64,000 bases of DNA from Paenibacillus sp. D2_2 (GCF_031199965.1 NZ_CP133605.1:2388501-2452500); one strand, 5' to 3'; counted from the first letter of the stretch, positions 19,201 to 29,165 are shown. Translations and numbers: made by a program. Notes: generated by a model from the letters alone, not told the origin.

Positions 19201-20308
19201 ATGGAGGAGAATTCTATGTTAACTGAAGATAAGAAAATCACGACTTCACAAACGGCAGTGATTATTAGCAACTGCATGCTTGGCTCTGGAATTCTCACTT
19301 TACCAAGAGTACTTGCTGAAGGTATGAAAACTCCTGATGGCTGGATGTCATTGTTGATAGGTGGGCTTTTGGTAATGCTGGCGGGATTGTGCATTGTTAA
19401 ATTATGCAGACGATTTCCCGGGAAGACGATCTTCCAATTTTCTGTTGATCTTATGGGAAAGTGGCTGGGAAGCGTGTTCAATGTTGGACTTGCCGTTTTT
19501 TATATCTTCATAGCGGCATTTGAATTAAGAGTGATGTTTGAAGTAACGGCACTTTATCTGCTTGAGGAGGTTCCCCGATGGACGATTTTGATGTCTTTTA
19601 TTTGGGTCGGATTATATTTAGTCCTGGGGGGCTTGGGCAATAGCCCGATTGTTCGAAATTATATTACCAATTACGATCGTAGTATTTGTTCTTACTATGC
19701 TACTGAGCAGTAAAATTTTTGAAATAGATAATTTGCTCCCCGTGCTTGGTGACGGAGTTTTCCCTATGCTGAAGGGCGTAGGTTCAACCATGCTCGTCTT
19801 CCTAGGACATGAGCTCATGTTTTTCCTTACGCCTGCAATGCAGCAACCTGAAAAGGCAGGGAAGGCGGTCATTATGGGAATCACGGTCCCTTTAATACTG
19901 AATCTGATTGCGTTTATTATGGTGATCGGTGGAATGAGTGTGTACGGGGCTACCAGCAGTACCTGGCCGACCGTGGACTTATTGCGTAGCTTCGAGATTA
20001 AGGGGCTTTTCTTTGAGAGATTCGATTATTTCCTGCTTGTGGTTTGGATCATGCAAATTCTAACCACCTTCTCTATTTTGCAATATGTATCTTCTAAAGG
20101 GTTAGCGCAGACGTTTAGAACCAATAATAAACCGATAATATACTTCTCGATGCCTATTATATTTATAATCGCTTGGGTTCCCCGAGACGTGAATGAGCTC
20201 TATAGTTTCAGTGATTTCTTTGGAGATATCGGGGTTTCTTTGTTCATGATTCTGCCTCCTATAATGCTGCTATATGCCGTGATCTTCAAAAAGGGCGGTG
20301 TGAGGTGA
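19201..20308 (+). CDS. Spore germinant receptor subunit B, GerAB/GerKB family (frame slip)
   Basis: Amino-acid-permease-like membrane subunit of the receptor, about 368 aa with ten helices. The N-terminal block ITTSQTAVIISNCMLGSGILTLPR is typical of the spore germination permease family. The frame changes at the six-G run at 19626-19631: removing one G (or adding two) joins YLVLG to AWAIARLFEIILPITIVVFVL. This is one of the few probable +1 slips. It begins eight bases after the A subunit and overlaps closely with subunit C (two-base spacing), so the three are one operon. Confidence 0.86.
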
Positions 20309-20309
20309 T

Positions 20310-21502
20310 ATGAGTCGTATGAAGCGGTGTTTACTAGTTATTTTCTTGATCCTGGTCCTGTTGAACCTCACAGGCTGCTGGGGAATCAAAGAAATCGAGG
20401 ATCAGACGGTGCTTGTGGGGCTTGGTATGGACGTGGGCAATCTATCGAAAGAGGAGAAACAACTGGCGGAGAATGGAAATTCCTACCGGAAGAAGAATCG
20501 GGTTACACTTACATTTCAAATCATTCCATTTGAAATGAGACAAAGTTCTGGAAAATCGGATAAATCAAGTAATGATCTGTATTCGAACATTCAAGAAACC
20601 GGAGACTCCATGTTCCAAATGCTCCGTAAGATGGCAACACGGAGATCCAAGCCGATGATGGGCCATCATGTCAAAGTGATTATCATATCAGAAGAGCTTG
20701 CGAAGCGTATAGAAATTGACAAGCTGTTGAAGTTCGTACTTAGAGATAACGATATCAGACCGAGCTGCCTTGTATTTATAAGTAAGAGCAAAGCGAGCGA
20801 GGTTCTCGTCAGTAACAACTCTGGTGAAATCCCGTCCTTGGAGCTAACGGGCCTGGCCGAGAATGGGAGCAAAGCCAACAATGTACTGCCTCCTAAAAGT
20901 CTGACCAAGCTGGACGGAATTATTAATTCCGGCAGAGCTTCATCCTGCAAAATCTCGCCAGCTCTAGCGATGAGGTAGCTGTTGCCGGGGCATCCGTCAT
21001 TAAGGGGAAGAACAGGAAATGGATCGGTTCCTTATCCATTCGGGAGGTTCTTGCGCTATCTTGGATGCGAGGGTCGGTCAAAGGCGGGGTGATTAAAACC
21101 TATGACAAGCAAGGGAATCCGATGACCTACGAAATCATCTCTGCCAAGTCTAAGGTTAAAGCTAAGATCAACGGGGAGGATATTTCTTTCCAAGTAAGTA
21201 TCCGGTCGAAAGGAAGACTTATTGAGAACTGGGATACGAAGGAGCCAGCTGATAACGAAGAATTCATTAAAGAAGCGGAAGGTTATTTCGAGCAGGAACT
21301 TATGAATATGATGACGGATACGCTCCATACAATGCAAGATGTGTACCAGGTCGATGTCGGAGGGTTCAGGAATCATTTTCGTATTCAGCATCCCAAAGTA
21401 TGGCGGAAGGTTGAAGAGGACTGGGATATCGTATTTAGCAAAGCTGATGTAAAGTTTGACGTAGATTTGATCATTGAAGATACAGGCTCTTCCGTCAAAT
21501 AA
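20310..21502 (+). CDS. Spore germinant receptor subunit C, GerAC/GerKC lipoprotein (frame slip)
   Basis: Lipoprotein subunit of the germinant receptor, about 397 aa after joining. Signal peptide with lipobox LTGC (Cys about 23), followed by WGIKEIEDQTVLVGLGMD, the family hallmark. The C-terminal domain includes the conserved EISAKSKVKAKI and RGRLIENWD-like strands. The frame breaks near 20934-20938; one missing base gives SFILQNLASSSDEVAVAGASVIKG. ATG 20310 follows AGGTGATATG. The operon has no obvious terminator before the leuA leader promoter. Confidence 0.86.
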
Positions 21503-21546
21503 AATTCTTGATATCATGTGGACAGCTTCTATCAAAAAAATAAATG

Positions 21547-21576
21547 TTGACTAAAAATTAAATTTGTGAATATAAT
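21547..21576 (+). promoter_or_regulatory. Promoter of the T-box/leuA transcript
   Basis: TTGACT (21547-21552) and TATAAT (21571-21576) with an 18-bp spacer, just ahead of the first T-box leader. Predicted start of transcription near 21583. Confidence 0.7.
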
Positions 21577-21582
21577 ATGATC

Positions 21583-21888
21583 AAGTTTTTGAAAAGATTG
21601 GCTATGAAGAGAATCAGGTCATGCGGGCGCTTATGTCCAGAGAACGGTGTATCTGCTGAAATCACCGTCTTAATCCCGAGTACCGACTCACCTCTGAGCT
21701 GCTGTCCTGAACCGCTGTTTAGCGTTAGGGAGAGCCGCTTGCACCCGTTAACGTGCGCAGATCGCGAAAATTTTCGCTCTGCCTAAGGCTGTATGTCTTG
21801 AGATGTACAGTGAAGCTGGGTGGTACCACGGAAGTTAACCCCTTTCGTCCCATAGCGCATATTATGCGCGGATGAGAGGGGTTTTTTG
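21583..21888 (+). promoter_or_regulatory. T-box riboswitch 1 (leucine-type) upstream of leuA
   Basis: Stem I landmarks include TCCAGAGAACGGTG, CTGCTGAAATCACCG and ACTCACCTCTGAGCTGC; the putative specifier is CTC (Leu) in GACTCACC. The tRNA acceptor bulge sequence GGGTGGTACCACGG is at 21818-21831. A terminator stem follows (AACCCCTTTCGTCCC with GATGAGAGGGGTT, 21837-21881, then TTTTTT). Uncharged tRNA-Leu would favour the antiterminator. Confidence 0.9.
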
Positions 21889-21939
21889 ATTTATTTTGAA
21901 TTGTTCTGGTGTGTGATTGCCTAATTGAATACAGAATGG

Positions 21940-22298
21940 CTGAGATAAGGACCAGATATGATGGATTATGTCCAGAGAATGGCGAGCAGGCTGAAATCGC
22001 CGTCTTAATCCCTGTATCAACTCACCTTGGAGCCGCATCTCCGAACACCGCTGCGTATTGCAGATGAAGGTTATTAAGAGATGCCGGGAGTTTTGCCCGT
22101 TATCGCATATAGAATCAGACCGTAAAGTGGTTATGATTCTTCTGAGGCCGTACGTTGCAATTTGGCAGTTTCAGGGTGACCCTGGAATTTTGTCTTGAGT
22201 GGACGGCATAACAAGGGTGGTACCGCGGAAGTGAACCTCTTTCGCCCCTGCACAGGTTAATTATTTGATCTGGCGCAGAGGCGAAGGAGGTTTTTTTA
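21940..22298 (+). promoter_or_regulatory. T-box riboswitch 2 (leucine-type), in tandem
   Basis: A second complete leader with the same order: TCCAGAGAATGGCG, AGGCTGAAATCGCCG, then AACTCACCTTGGAGCCGC with specifier CTC (Leu). The T-box core AGGGTGGTACCGCGG is at 22214-22228 and the terminator GAACCTCTTTCGCC...GGCGAAGGAGGTT plus T-run at 22234-22297. Stem I differs enough from leader 1 to show old duplication. Confidence 0.92.
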
Positions 22299-22326
22299 AA
22301 ATCATTTTGAAGGGATGGAATGGAAA

Positions 22327-23873
22327 ATGAGAAAAATTTATGTGTTCGATACGACACTGCGTGACGGAGAACAATCCCGGGAGTAAGCTTGACGACGGAG
22401 GAGAAGGTCGAGATTTCCATTCAGCTTCAGAAGCTAGGGATCGACCGAATTGAAGCGGGCTTCGCTGCAGCCTCTCCGGGAGAAATCGAGAGCATTCGTG
22501 CTGTATCTAGACAAGTCAAGGATGCGACACTGCTTAGTCTGGCCCGTTGTCATATGAAGGATATCGATGCGGTTGTAGAAGCGCTGCGTGATGCAGAGGA
22601 TCCTTGCCTTCATCTCGTGCTCGCCACATCACCGATTCACCGGGAGCACAAGTTGCATATGGATAAAGCGAAAATTCTGGAGACGGCAGCATCGGCAATT
22701 CGATATGGGCGGAAATTCTTTAGCAAGATTGAGTTCTCCGCTGAGGATGCCAGCCGGACGGAGATCGACTTCCTGTGTGAAGTAACCAAGATGGCGATCG
22801 ATGCTGGGGCCTGTGTTGTTAATTTACCAGATACGGTAGGCTTTGCAACACCTGAGCAGTTCGGCAATATGTTCAAGACGATCAAATCCAGTGTACCTGG
22901 TATCGAGAAAATTCAACTTAGCACACACTGTCATGACGACTTGGGAATGGCAACGGCCAATACGCTGGCCGCGATCGCAAATGGTGTTGATCAATTCGAA
23001 GGAACGATTAACGGTATCGGTGAGCGGGCGGGTAATACATGTCTGGAGGAAGTTGCGCTGGCGCTGGAGACGAGAAGTGATTATTATGGGGCGAAAACTT
23101 CCTTGAACTTAGGCGAGATCTACCGCACCAGCCGTATGGTCAGTAAATTAACCGGGATGAGCGTACCTGGAAACAAGGCGATTGTTGGTGCTAACGCATT
23201 TGCTCATGAGTCGGGCATCCATCAGGATGGTATGCTGAAGAATCGTAGTACCTATGAGATCATTACGCCGGAGACGATCGGTGCGAGTTCAAGCAAGCTC
23301 GTGCTCGGCAAGCATTCTGGCCGCCATGCATTCAAGGAAAAATTAATTGATATGGGCTATGAGCTTAATGAGGAACACCTCAATATCGCTTTTGCTAAGT
23401 TCAAGGTATTGGCTGATCGTAAGAAGAATATTCTGTCTGAAGATATCCGGGCCTTGTTGGACGGGAATCTGGTAGAAGGACCTAAGCCGTTCACGCTGGA
23501 CAATATTCAAGTGTCATATGGGAATAAGACGATGCCTACGGCAGCAGTGCGGATTATCAAAGAGAATGGGGATATCGTTGAGGAGGCTGCAGTGGGAAAT
23601 GGTTCGGTGGATGCCGTATATCGAGCGATCTCCAAGGCCACGGAGATTACAGCCGAACTGGAAGATTACACGATTCATTCTGTGACACATGGAACGGATG
23701 CACAGGGTGAGGTTCACGTTGTGCTGAGGCAGGGGGAGGTATCTGCTAGTGGTCGCGGGGTGAGCACGGATATTATCGAGGCGAGTGCGAAGGCATATCT
23801 GGAAGCGATGAACCGACTCATGAGCCGTCAGGACCGTGAGAAGCGTCGTGAAGGTAATATTGTGATCTCGTGA
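22327..23873 (+). CDS. leuA: 2-isopropylmalate synthase (frame slip near the start)
   Basis: Condenses 2-ketoisovalerate and acetyl-CoA, first committed step of leucine synthesis. About 514 aa. ATG 22327 after AGGGATGGA reads MRKIYVFDTTLRDGEQS, then the frame slips at CCC 22376-22378; one more C gives PGVSLTTEEKVEIS. TIM-barrel signatures: DTTLRDGEQ, the metal motif STHCHDDLGMATANTLAA, GTINGIGERAGN, and the linker region HESGIHQDGML. The C-terminal ~120 residues are the leucine feedback domain. Two tandem leucine T-boxes precede it. Its last Ser codon and stop overlap the end of a family 1 repeat. No other leu or ilv gene follows. Confidence 0.93.
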
Positions 23874-23904
23874 TCAAAAGCGACTTTTTGAACAACCTCT
23901 AAAG
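23862..23904 (+). repeat. Repeat family 1, right-end fragment R3
   Basis: CGTGATCAAAAGCGACTTTTTGAACAACCTCTAAAG (in two parts: CGTGATCAAAAG, CGACTTTTTGAAC, then AACCTCTAAAG) matches the right end of R2 and R4. It begins at the leuA stop region and ends just before the next RBS. Confidence 0.75.
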
Positions 23905-23917
23905 GTGGGGTGGATAT

Positions 23918-24722
23918 ATGAGTGATGAAGCGGCAAGCAAAAGAGCGATACTTAATCATTCCAGCGTGATTGACGCGCGCACGCTTGCGGATTCTCACAA
24001 GCGGTTGGGCGAACTGATCAGACCTGGAATGCATGTGCTGGATATAGGTTGTGGAACCGGAGCTATTACACGAGGTATTGCAGAGATTACAGGACCAGAG
24101 GGCAGGGTCGTCGGAATCGATAACAATCCTGAATGGATAGCCAATGCGAGGTCACGGACGCAGGGAATCTCGGGTATCTCATTTGAAGTGGGGAACGTTT
24201 ATGATCTACAGCTTGATCAGCAGTTCGATATCGTAACTTCTGCCAGGGTATTGCAATGGTTGAGTCATCCCTATGCAGCGATCGAGCAAATGGTTAAGAG
24301 GGTTAGAAGCGGAGGAAAACTGCTCATACTTGATTATAACCATCATAGAATAGAATGGAGTCCACCCATTCCACGGTCGATGCAAAGCTTCTACGATGCT
24401 TTCCTGAGATGGCGTTCAGATACTGGAATGGATAATGAAATAGCTGACCATCTGACGATGCTGTTGATGGAGACCTGGTGAACTGATCGATATTATATCT
24501 CTGCCCCAGCATGAAATCACTAGTCGTCAGGAGGAGCAATTCGTCCACAAGGCGTTGATCTGGGCTGAAGTTGCCGATTTTAAAGGGAAGCAAATGGTAG
24601 TGGACGGGTACATCTCCGAGTTGGACCGGGCAAGGGCGGAAGAGGAGTATCGTATCTGGGCCTGGCAATACGGAGAATCGCAGATGATGTATCTTCGATC
24701 CATCGAAGGAACCAAAAAATAA
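23918..24722 (+). CDS. SAM-dependent methyltransferase (frame slip)
   Basis: Class I methyltransferase, about 267 aa after joining. SAM motif VLDIGCGTGAITRGIA (about 41-56), motif II VVGIDNNPEW, post-I FDIVTSARVLQWL and motif III GGKLLILDYNH. Similar to the UbiE/Cyp8B-like group; substrate unknown. The frame breaks near 24474-24478, where one extra base (or two missing) separates TMLLMET from GELIDIISLPQHEITSRQEEQF. The joined protein ends YLRSIEGTKK. RBS AAAGGTGGGG abuts the R3 repeat end, and a left-end fragment of the same repeat follows the stop codon. Confidence 0.8.
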
Positions 24723-24730
24723 ATACTAAT

Positions 24731-24774
24731 AGTGAGAGTTCAAAAAGTCGACCTTCAGCACCAAGAAGGTTAAC
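24731..24774 (+). repeat. Repeat family 1, left-end fragment
   Basis: GAGAGTTCAAAAAGTCGACC, then TTCAGCACCAAGAAGGTTAA, matches the left end of R2 (TTCAGCACCGAGAAGGTTGG). The rest of the element is absent. Confidence 0.75.
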
Positions 24775-24793
24775 CTATAATATTCGAAAAAAA

Positions 24794-24837
24794 AGCAGCC
24801 AATTCGCAGGTAATACCGCATGTTGGCTGCTTTTATT
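24794..24837. terminator. Bidirectional terminator between methyltransferase and ldh
   Basis: AGCAGCCAA pairs with TTGGCTGCT, flanked by an A-run on the left and TTTT on the right. Confidence 0.85.
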
Positions 24838-24839
24838 AT

Positions 24840-25775
24840 TTACAATTCGAGTTCGGCAATAGCTGCTTTAAGCTTGTTAGCTGAAGCTTGGAATTTCTCC
24901 AGTTCCTCATCGTTAAGTTCAAGATTGAGCACTTCGCGTACACCTGTTTTGTCTACAATACAAGGTACTCCCAGATATACATCCGATACTCCATTATAGT
25001 CGTTCAGCAGGGTAGAGACATTCAATACAGAAGCTTCGTTCTTTAGAATGGAGACGATAATACGGTCGAGCGCCAAGGCGATGGCATAAAAGGTTGCACC
25101 CTTCGCATTAATGATCTCATAAGCAGCGTTCTTCGTGCTCTCGAAGATGCTCTCACGCTCTTCATCTGTAAATACCAAATCGATACCAGCCACGTTAGCC
25201 AGGCTCCATAACGGTAATTCGGAATCACCATGCTCCCCAATAATATGGGCATGGATACTACGAGGATTTATTTCCTTGGCCTCGCCGATTAAGTAACGGA
25301 AGCGAGCGCTATCAAGCAGGGTACCCGAGCCAATGACTCGATTGGAAGGAAATCCGCTCTTCTTTAAGGAAACATAGGATAAAATATCCACTGGGTTTGT
25401 AGCGACAAGAATGATACCATGGGTATTGTACTTTACAATATTATGGATGATGCTGTCAAAAATATTGGCATTGCGCTTAAGTAGATCGATTCTTGTCTCA
25501 CCAGGCTGTTGGGAAGCTCCGGCCGCAATTACGATAATGTCAGCACCTGCGCAATCGCTGTAATCGCCCGCCCAGATTTTCATACCGCCAGTAAACGGCA
25601 GACCGTGATTCATATCTAGAGCTTCACCAAGCGCTCTCTCTTTATTCGCATCGATCAGAACCAACTCGGATACCCGTTCCCGAAGCAATAAAGTGTAGGC
25701 AGTGGTTGCTCCAACAGCACCGGTACCGATAATGACAACCTTACTTGAACATAATTGAGATTCCATTCGCTTCAC
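24840..25775 (-). CDS. ldh: L-lactate dehydrogenase
   Basis: NAD-dependent reduction of pyruvate to L-lactate. 311 aa, normal length. NAD loop VVIIGTGAVGATTAYTL (about 13-29), Asp at the end of beta2 (LVLIDANKERA), GASQQPGETRIDLL (active-site loop with Arg), TNPVDILSY, SGTLLDSARFR (substrate Arg/Asp) and GEHGDSELPLWS with the proton-relay His. These mark a lactate rather than malate enzyme. RBS AAGGAGTGAAG. A weak Rex-like palindrome lies about 100 bp upstream. Confidence 0.93.
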   Translation of the reverse strand: MKRMESQLCSSKVVIIGTGAVGATTAYTLLLRERVSELVLIDANKERALGEALDMNHGLPFTGGMKIWAGDYSDCAGADIIVIAAGASQQPGETRIDLLKRNANIFDSIIHNIVKYNTHGIILVATNPVDILSYVSLKKSGFPSNRVIGSGTLLDSARFRYLIGEAKEINPRSIHAHIIGEHGDSELPLWSLANVAGIDLVFTDEERESIFESTKNAAYEIINAKGATFYAIALALDRIIVSILKNEASVLNVSTLLNDYNGVSDVYLGVPCIVDKTGVREVLNLELNDEELEKFQASANKLKAAIAELEL

Positions 25776-26119
25776 TCCTTATTGATTCGAATAGTAGTAC
25801 ATATATCTATGTACCCGGTAAATCGTACTTCATCCATTGTACATGAATTGGATTAAATTTGAAGCAAAATGTTATGAATTAAAACACAAAATTTTAATAT
25901 TTTTGCCGAATGAATTGATGTCGAACAAGTCAGCATTCGTCTGTGGCAATGGTTTATTTATGTCATAATACTGCGGTTTTTATGCAGGATTTTTAACTAG
26001 TGAGATAAGTATGCTGGCTAAGCCGTTAAACATTGTAACCATTCTGTAAGGACGGCGTTGTCTAAATATATTATTCTATTAATATAAATATAAATAAGAT
26101 AGGAACAGCGGTGATATGA
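25776..26119. promoter_or_regulatory. Divergent control region, ldh / polysaccharide deacetylase
   Basis: No gene. On the ldh side the palindrome GTACATATATCTATGTAC (25798-25815) and a Rex-like site (minus strand TTGTGTTTTAATTCATAA, 25872-25889; consensus TTGTGAAnnnnTTCACAA) are visible. The deacetylase side is AT-rich near 26065-26100. The assignments are tentative. Confidence 0.4.
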
Positions 26120-27196
26120 ATGTCTAATTCTAGAAACACAAAAGATTCAGAAATCTGGAAATCAAGAAAATCGAGAAACAGAAGAAAACGTCGAATTAAG
26201 CCTATTGTCACGATCGCGGTTATTTTGGCGTCTGCTGCAATTATTTTAACTGTAGTAGTAACGAAGAATTTAATGAATGATGATAAGGCAGGTTCGTCAG
26301 CTACAGTCGTAGCTCCACAATTGGATAGTCAGAAGGACAACACCTCCTCGGGAACAGAAGTTGTTCCTAATGACGATAACAATTCTGATGATAAGAATAA
26401 GCAACCAGATCAAGATAAAGGGACAGCCGACCAGAAGGATTCCGACAAGGATGACACTCAGGCGGACAAAGATAAGAACCAGACTCCATCAGATAAGAAC
26501 AACAACGACTCGCAGAACCAGGCTCCAGCGGATAAGAACAACAATGATTCACAGAAGCCGGTTCAGAAGGAAGATCAGTATAAAGGTAAGAAAGTGATTT
26601 ATCTAACGTTTGACGATGGTCCCGGCAAATATACATCAGAGATTGTCAAAATACTTAATGATAACGGGATTCATGCTACATTTTTCATGGTTGGCGGTAA
26701 TTTGTCGGGGAATGAGGAGGCCGTAAAGGAGGCGTCTGAAGCTGGCAATTATATTGGTATGCATAGTATGACTCATGATAAGAAGAAGCTGTACGACCAT
26801 GGAAGTGCTCCATTTATTAAGGAGTTCCAGAAGGAACAGGGATTAATGGAGGATATTCTCGGAACGCAGCAATGGCTTATCCGTGCCCCATATGGAAGTG
26901 CGCCAATGATTGATAAGAAATTCCGTGATGATATTGTTACATCCGGCTTTAAAATGTGGGACTGGACTGTTGATTCGCTGGACTGGAACTATCCGAAGCA
27001 TCCTGAGAAAATAATTCAACAGGTCAAGAAGCAGGTACATCGTGATCGGGAAGTTATTCTTATGCACGAAAGATCGCAGACCGTTAAGGTCTTGCCAGAA
27101 GTTATCTCTTACTTGAAGGGTAAAGGGTATAGTTTTGCCGTCTACAAGCCTGATCAGCACTTCTCAGTGAACTTTGCCAAGGATGATAGATTGTAA
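26120..27196 (+). CDS. Membrane-anchored polysaccharide deacetylase (PgdA-like)
   Basis: CE4 deacetylase, probably acting on peptidoglycan N-acetylglucosamine outside the membrane. 358 aa: very basic cytoplasmic head (about 1-29, RKSRNRRKRRIKP), one transmembrane helix (about 30-50), then a ~100-residue Asp/Lys/Asn/Gln-rich linker containing two tandem DKNNNDSQ units, and the NodB domain from about 155. Motifs: YLTFDDGPGKYT, GMHSMTHDKKKLY, RAPYGSAP, WTVDSLDWN and VILMHERSQT (His replaced in the usual LxH position context but His present). The linker repeat suggests an expandable wall-spanning spacer. Confidence 0.88.
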   Translation: MSNSRNTKDSEIWKSRKSRNRRKRRIKPIVTIAVILASAAIILTVVVTKNLMNDDKAGSSATVVAPQLDSQKDNTSSGTEVVPNDDNNSDDKNKQPDQDKGTADQKDSDKDDTQADKDKNQTPSDKNNNDSQNQAPADKNNNDSQKPVQKEDQYKGKKVIYLTFDDGPGKYTSEIVKILNDNGIHATFFMVGGNLSGNEEAVKEASEAGNYIGMHSMTHDKKKLYDHGSAPFIKEFQKEQGLMEDILGTQQWLIRAPYGSAPMIDKKFRDDIVTSGFKMWDWTVDSLDWNYPKHPEKIIQQVKKQVHRDREVILMHERSQTVKVLPEVISYLKGKGYSFAVYKPDQHFSVNFAKDDRL

Positions 27197-27293
27197 GTCT
27201 ATGTCAGCTCTATGATATAATTTTAATAGAAAGATAGAGTCATAGAGCTGTATGTTTGGAATCGACGAGTAATTGAAAGCGAGGTTTTAGTTC

Positions 27294-28582
27294 TTGAGAA
27301 GGTGGTATACGTTAATCGTTATTATTACAGCAGCTATTATGCTGCTCACTGCCTGTTCTTCCAACTCGCCTGCTACCGAACCTAAGGATAAAGCGGAGGA
27401 GCTATCTGAAGAAGGACAAACCTTGACTGTTATTAACCCGGATTCCGCAGGAAATAAGGCGGCAGCTGACAGTCCTGTGAACGAGACAAATAAATATGAG
27501 ATTCAGACTAGACTAACGGATTTTCAGTTGCTGGGTGCCTCCACGGGGCTTGCCTGGGGAATAACCCACAGTGAACTTCGTTTGTATATGACGAATGACA
27601 ACGGTGAGACTTGGACCAATATCTCCCCAGCGACATTGGTATTATTCTCCAGCAATCCTCAATATGGGAAAGATATTTATTTTGAGAATCCGACCCATGG
27701 CTGGATTATCCGTAATTTTTCCGAGTCCGGAGAGGCGATTGTACTAAGAACCATCGATGGAGGTATTACCTGGAAGATAACCTCTTTGCCTAAGGCAAAT
27801 GAGGTTGCTTCCGTGTTTTTATTAATGAGGACCGGGGCTGGATCTTAACGATTGATAACAGTAAAAAGGGAGATACGACGAAAACGCTTTACTTCACAAA
27901 TAATGGCGGGGCAAGTTGGGTTAAGGTAATGAGTACCCCGTTATTCCCGACGGGACCTTTAACAACGAGTACAACTCCGATTCAGACCAACTCCGTATCC
28001 ATGACGTTCTCAAACGAAAAGATAGGGTATATTAGTGCGATTGAGTTTGGACAGCCAGAATTTTATGTGACGAGGAACGGGGGTATATCCTGGAATAAGA
28101 GCGACCAATTCTTTGATATGAGCAAATATAAGAATTGCTCCGGCTTCTTAACTGGAACCCCTACCTTCTTCAATAATTCAGATATCGGCTGGATGCCGGT
28201 CGGATGTATGCGCAACGATACCGTAAAGTATAACGGTTATTTTACAAATGATGGCGGTAAGACTTGGGCTTATGTCCCATTCGATATCGATTGGATCGCC
28301 GAGACCAACAAAGGTGCTGCGCCATTCTTCGTGAACAGTCTAGAGGGCTGGAACATTCACAATGGTACGGTATACCATACAACGAATCAGGGGAAGACAT
28401 GGACAGCATTGCCGGTCAATGGGAAGCTGAATGATGTTATGGTGAATTTAGAATACAACCAGGTAGTGAAACTGCAATTTTTTACCGCGAAGTTCGGATG
28501 GCTGCTTGTGGCCAAGAGTGACGGGAAACGTTCGTTGCTCATGCAGACAGTGGATGGCGGAAGAAGCTGGCGCGTACTTTAG
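27294..28582 (+). CDS. Lipoprotein with YCF48/BNR-like beta-propeller repeats (frame slip)
   Basis: About 429 aa, TTG start after GCGAGG. Signal peptide with lipobox LLTAC, polar tether, then repeated propeller blades of the form DNGETWTNIS, GWIIRNF, TIDGGITWKIT, TNNGGASWVKV, TNDGGKTWAYV, TTNQGKTWTAL and TVDGGRSWRVL. Such WSxDGGxTW repeats occur in YCF48-like and BNR proteins; binding partner unknown. The frame breaks at the T-run 27816-27820; one more T gives FINEDRGWILTIDNSKKG. The carrier is a surface protein, not an enzyme I can name. Confidence 0.8.
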
Positions 28583-28663
28583 TACGTGCTGGCTTTTTTA
28601 ATTAACATGCAATTGCTAGAATGAAAAAAATTATGATAAAAAAATTTAAGATTTATCTTATAT

Positions 28664-28706
28664 TGTGAAAATAATCACATTTAAGACCATAACTTTGTGA
28701 TATATT
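28664..28706 (+). promoter_or_regulatory. Fnr/Crp-like box and promoter for the Cys-rich small protein
   Basis: Perfect palindrome TGTGA-AAATAA-TCACA at 28664-28679. A -10-like TATATT lies at 28701-28706, which puts the box centre about 41.5 bp ahead of the expected start, the class II activator position. No good -35 is seen, as expected for an activated promoter. Confidence 0.6.
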
Positions 28707-28777
28707 TAACTCATAAAGAAGAGAAAAAACAAAAACAAGAGAATCTAAACGAAAATTAAACTTAGGAGTGATTAATC

Positions 28778-28963
28778 ATGAAAACTATGGACCAAGAACA
28801 AACTACTCGCAAATACATGCAGTTCTGTTATACATGTGAAGACGCTCATCTGTGTACTACCGAAGAAGCTTGTCAAGCTTGCTGGGCTGAGAAAGGGATG
28901 TTAGAAGAAGAACATGACGGTGCAGAAGAAACTCGTCAATTACTGCATATGTATTATGCATAA
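28778..28963 (+). CDS. Small Cys-rich acidic protein of unknown function
   Basis: 61 aa with five Cys: FCYTCEDAHLC and ACQACW. The two CxxC pairs could bind zinc or an iron-sulphur cluster. The protein is acidic (many Glu in LEEEHDGAEETRQ), has no signal peptide and is likely cytoplasmic. RBS TAGGAGTG, ATG 28778, own promoter and terminator. The Fnr-like box upstream suggests expression when oxygen is low. I do not recognise a named family; a redox-responsive or metal-handling role is inference only. Confidence 0.8.
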   Translation: MKTMDQEQTTRKYMQFCYTCEDAHLCTTEEACQACWAEKGMLEEEHDGAEETRQLLHMYYA

Positions 28964-28990
28964 CTCTTTAAGCCAAATGATAGAAATATA

Positions 28991-29022
28991 GCCTTCGATC
29001 CAATATGGGTCGGAGGCTTTTG
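28991..29022 (+). terminator. Terminator after the Cys-rich gene
   Basis: GCCTTCGATCC pairs with GGGTCGGAGGC, then TTTTG. Confidence 0.85.
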
Positions 29023-29165
29023 CTGTTATATTAGGACAAGATCTCATATTTTCCTACAATTGCGAATATCAAGTTTTGAATCAGGTGGCATATACATAAG
29101 AAAGAAAGACAGGGCTTTATGGGCGAGTGAGTGCACCGCTCGATTTGATAGTAGGAGGGAGAAGA

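Noticed and set aside
19626..20980. Programmed frameshifting in the germination genes
   Set aside because: No slippery heptamer plus downstream structure is evident, and the same kind of breaks occur in unrelated genes throughout.
21577..21786. Short open frame within the T-box leader
   Set aside because: It overlaps stem I of a clear T-box and has no coding features.
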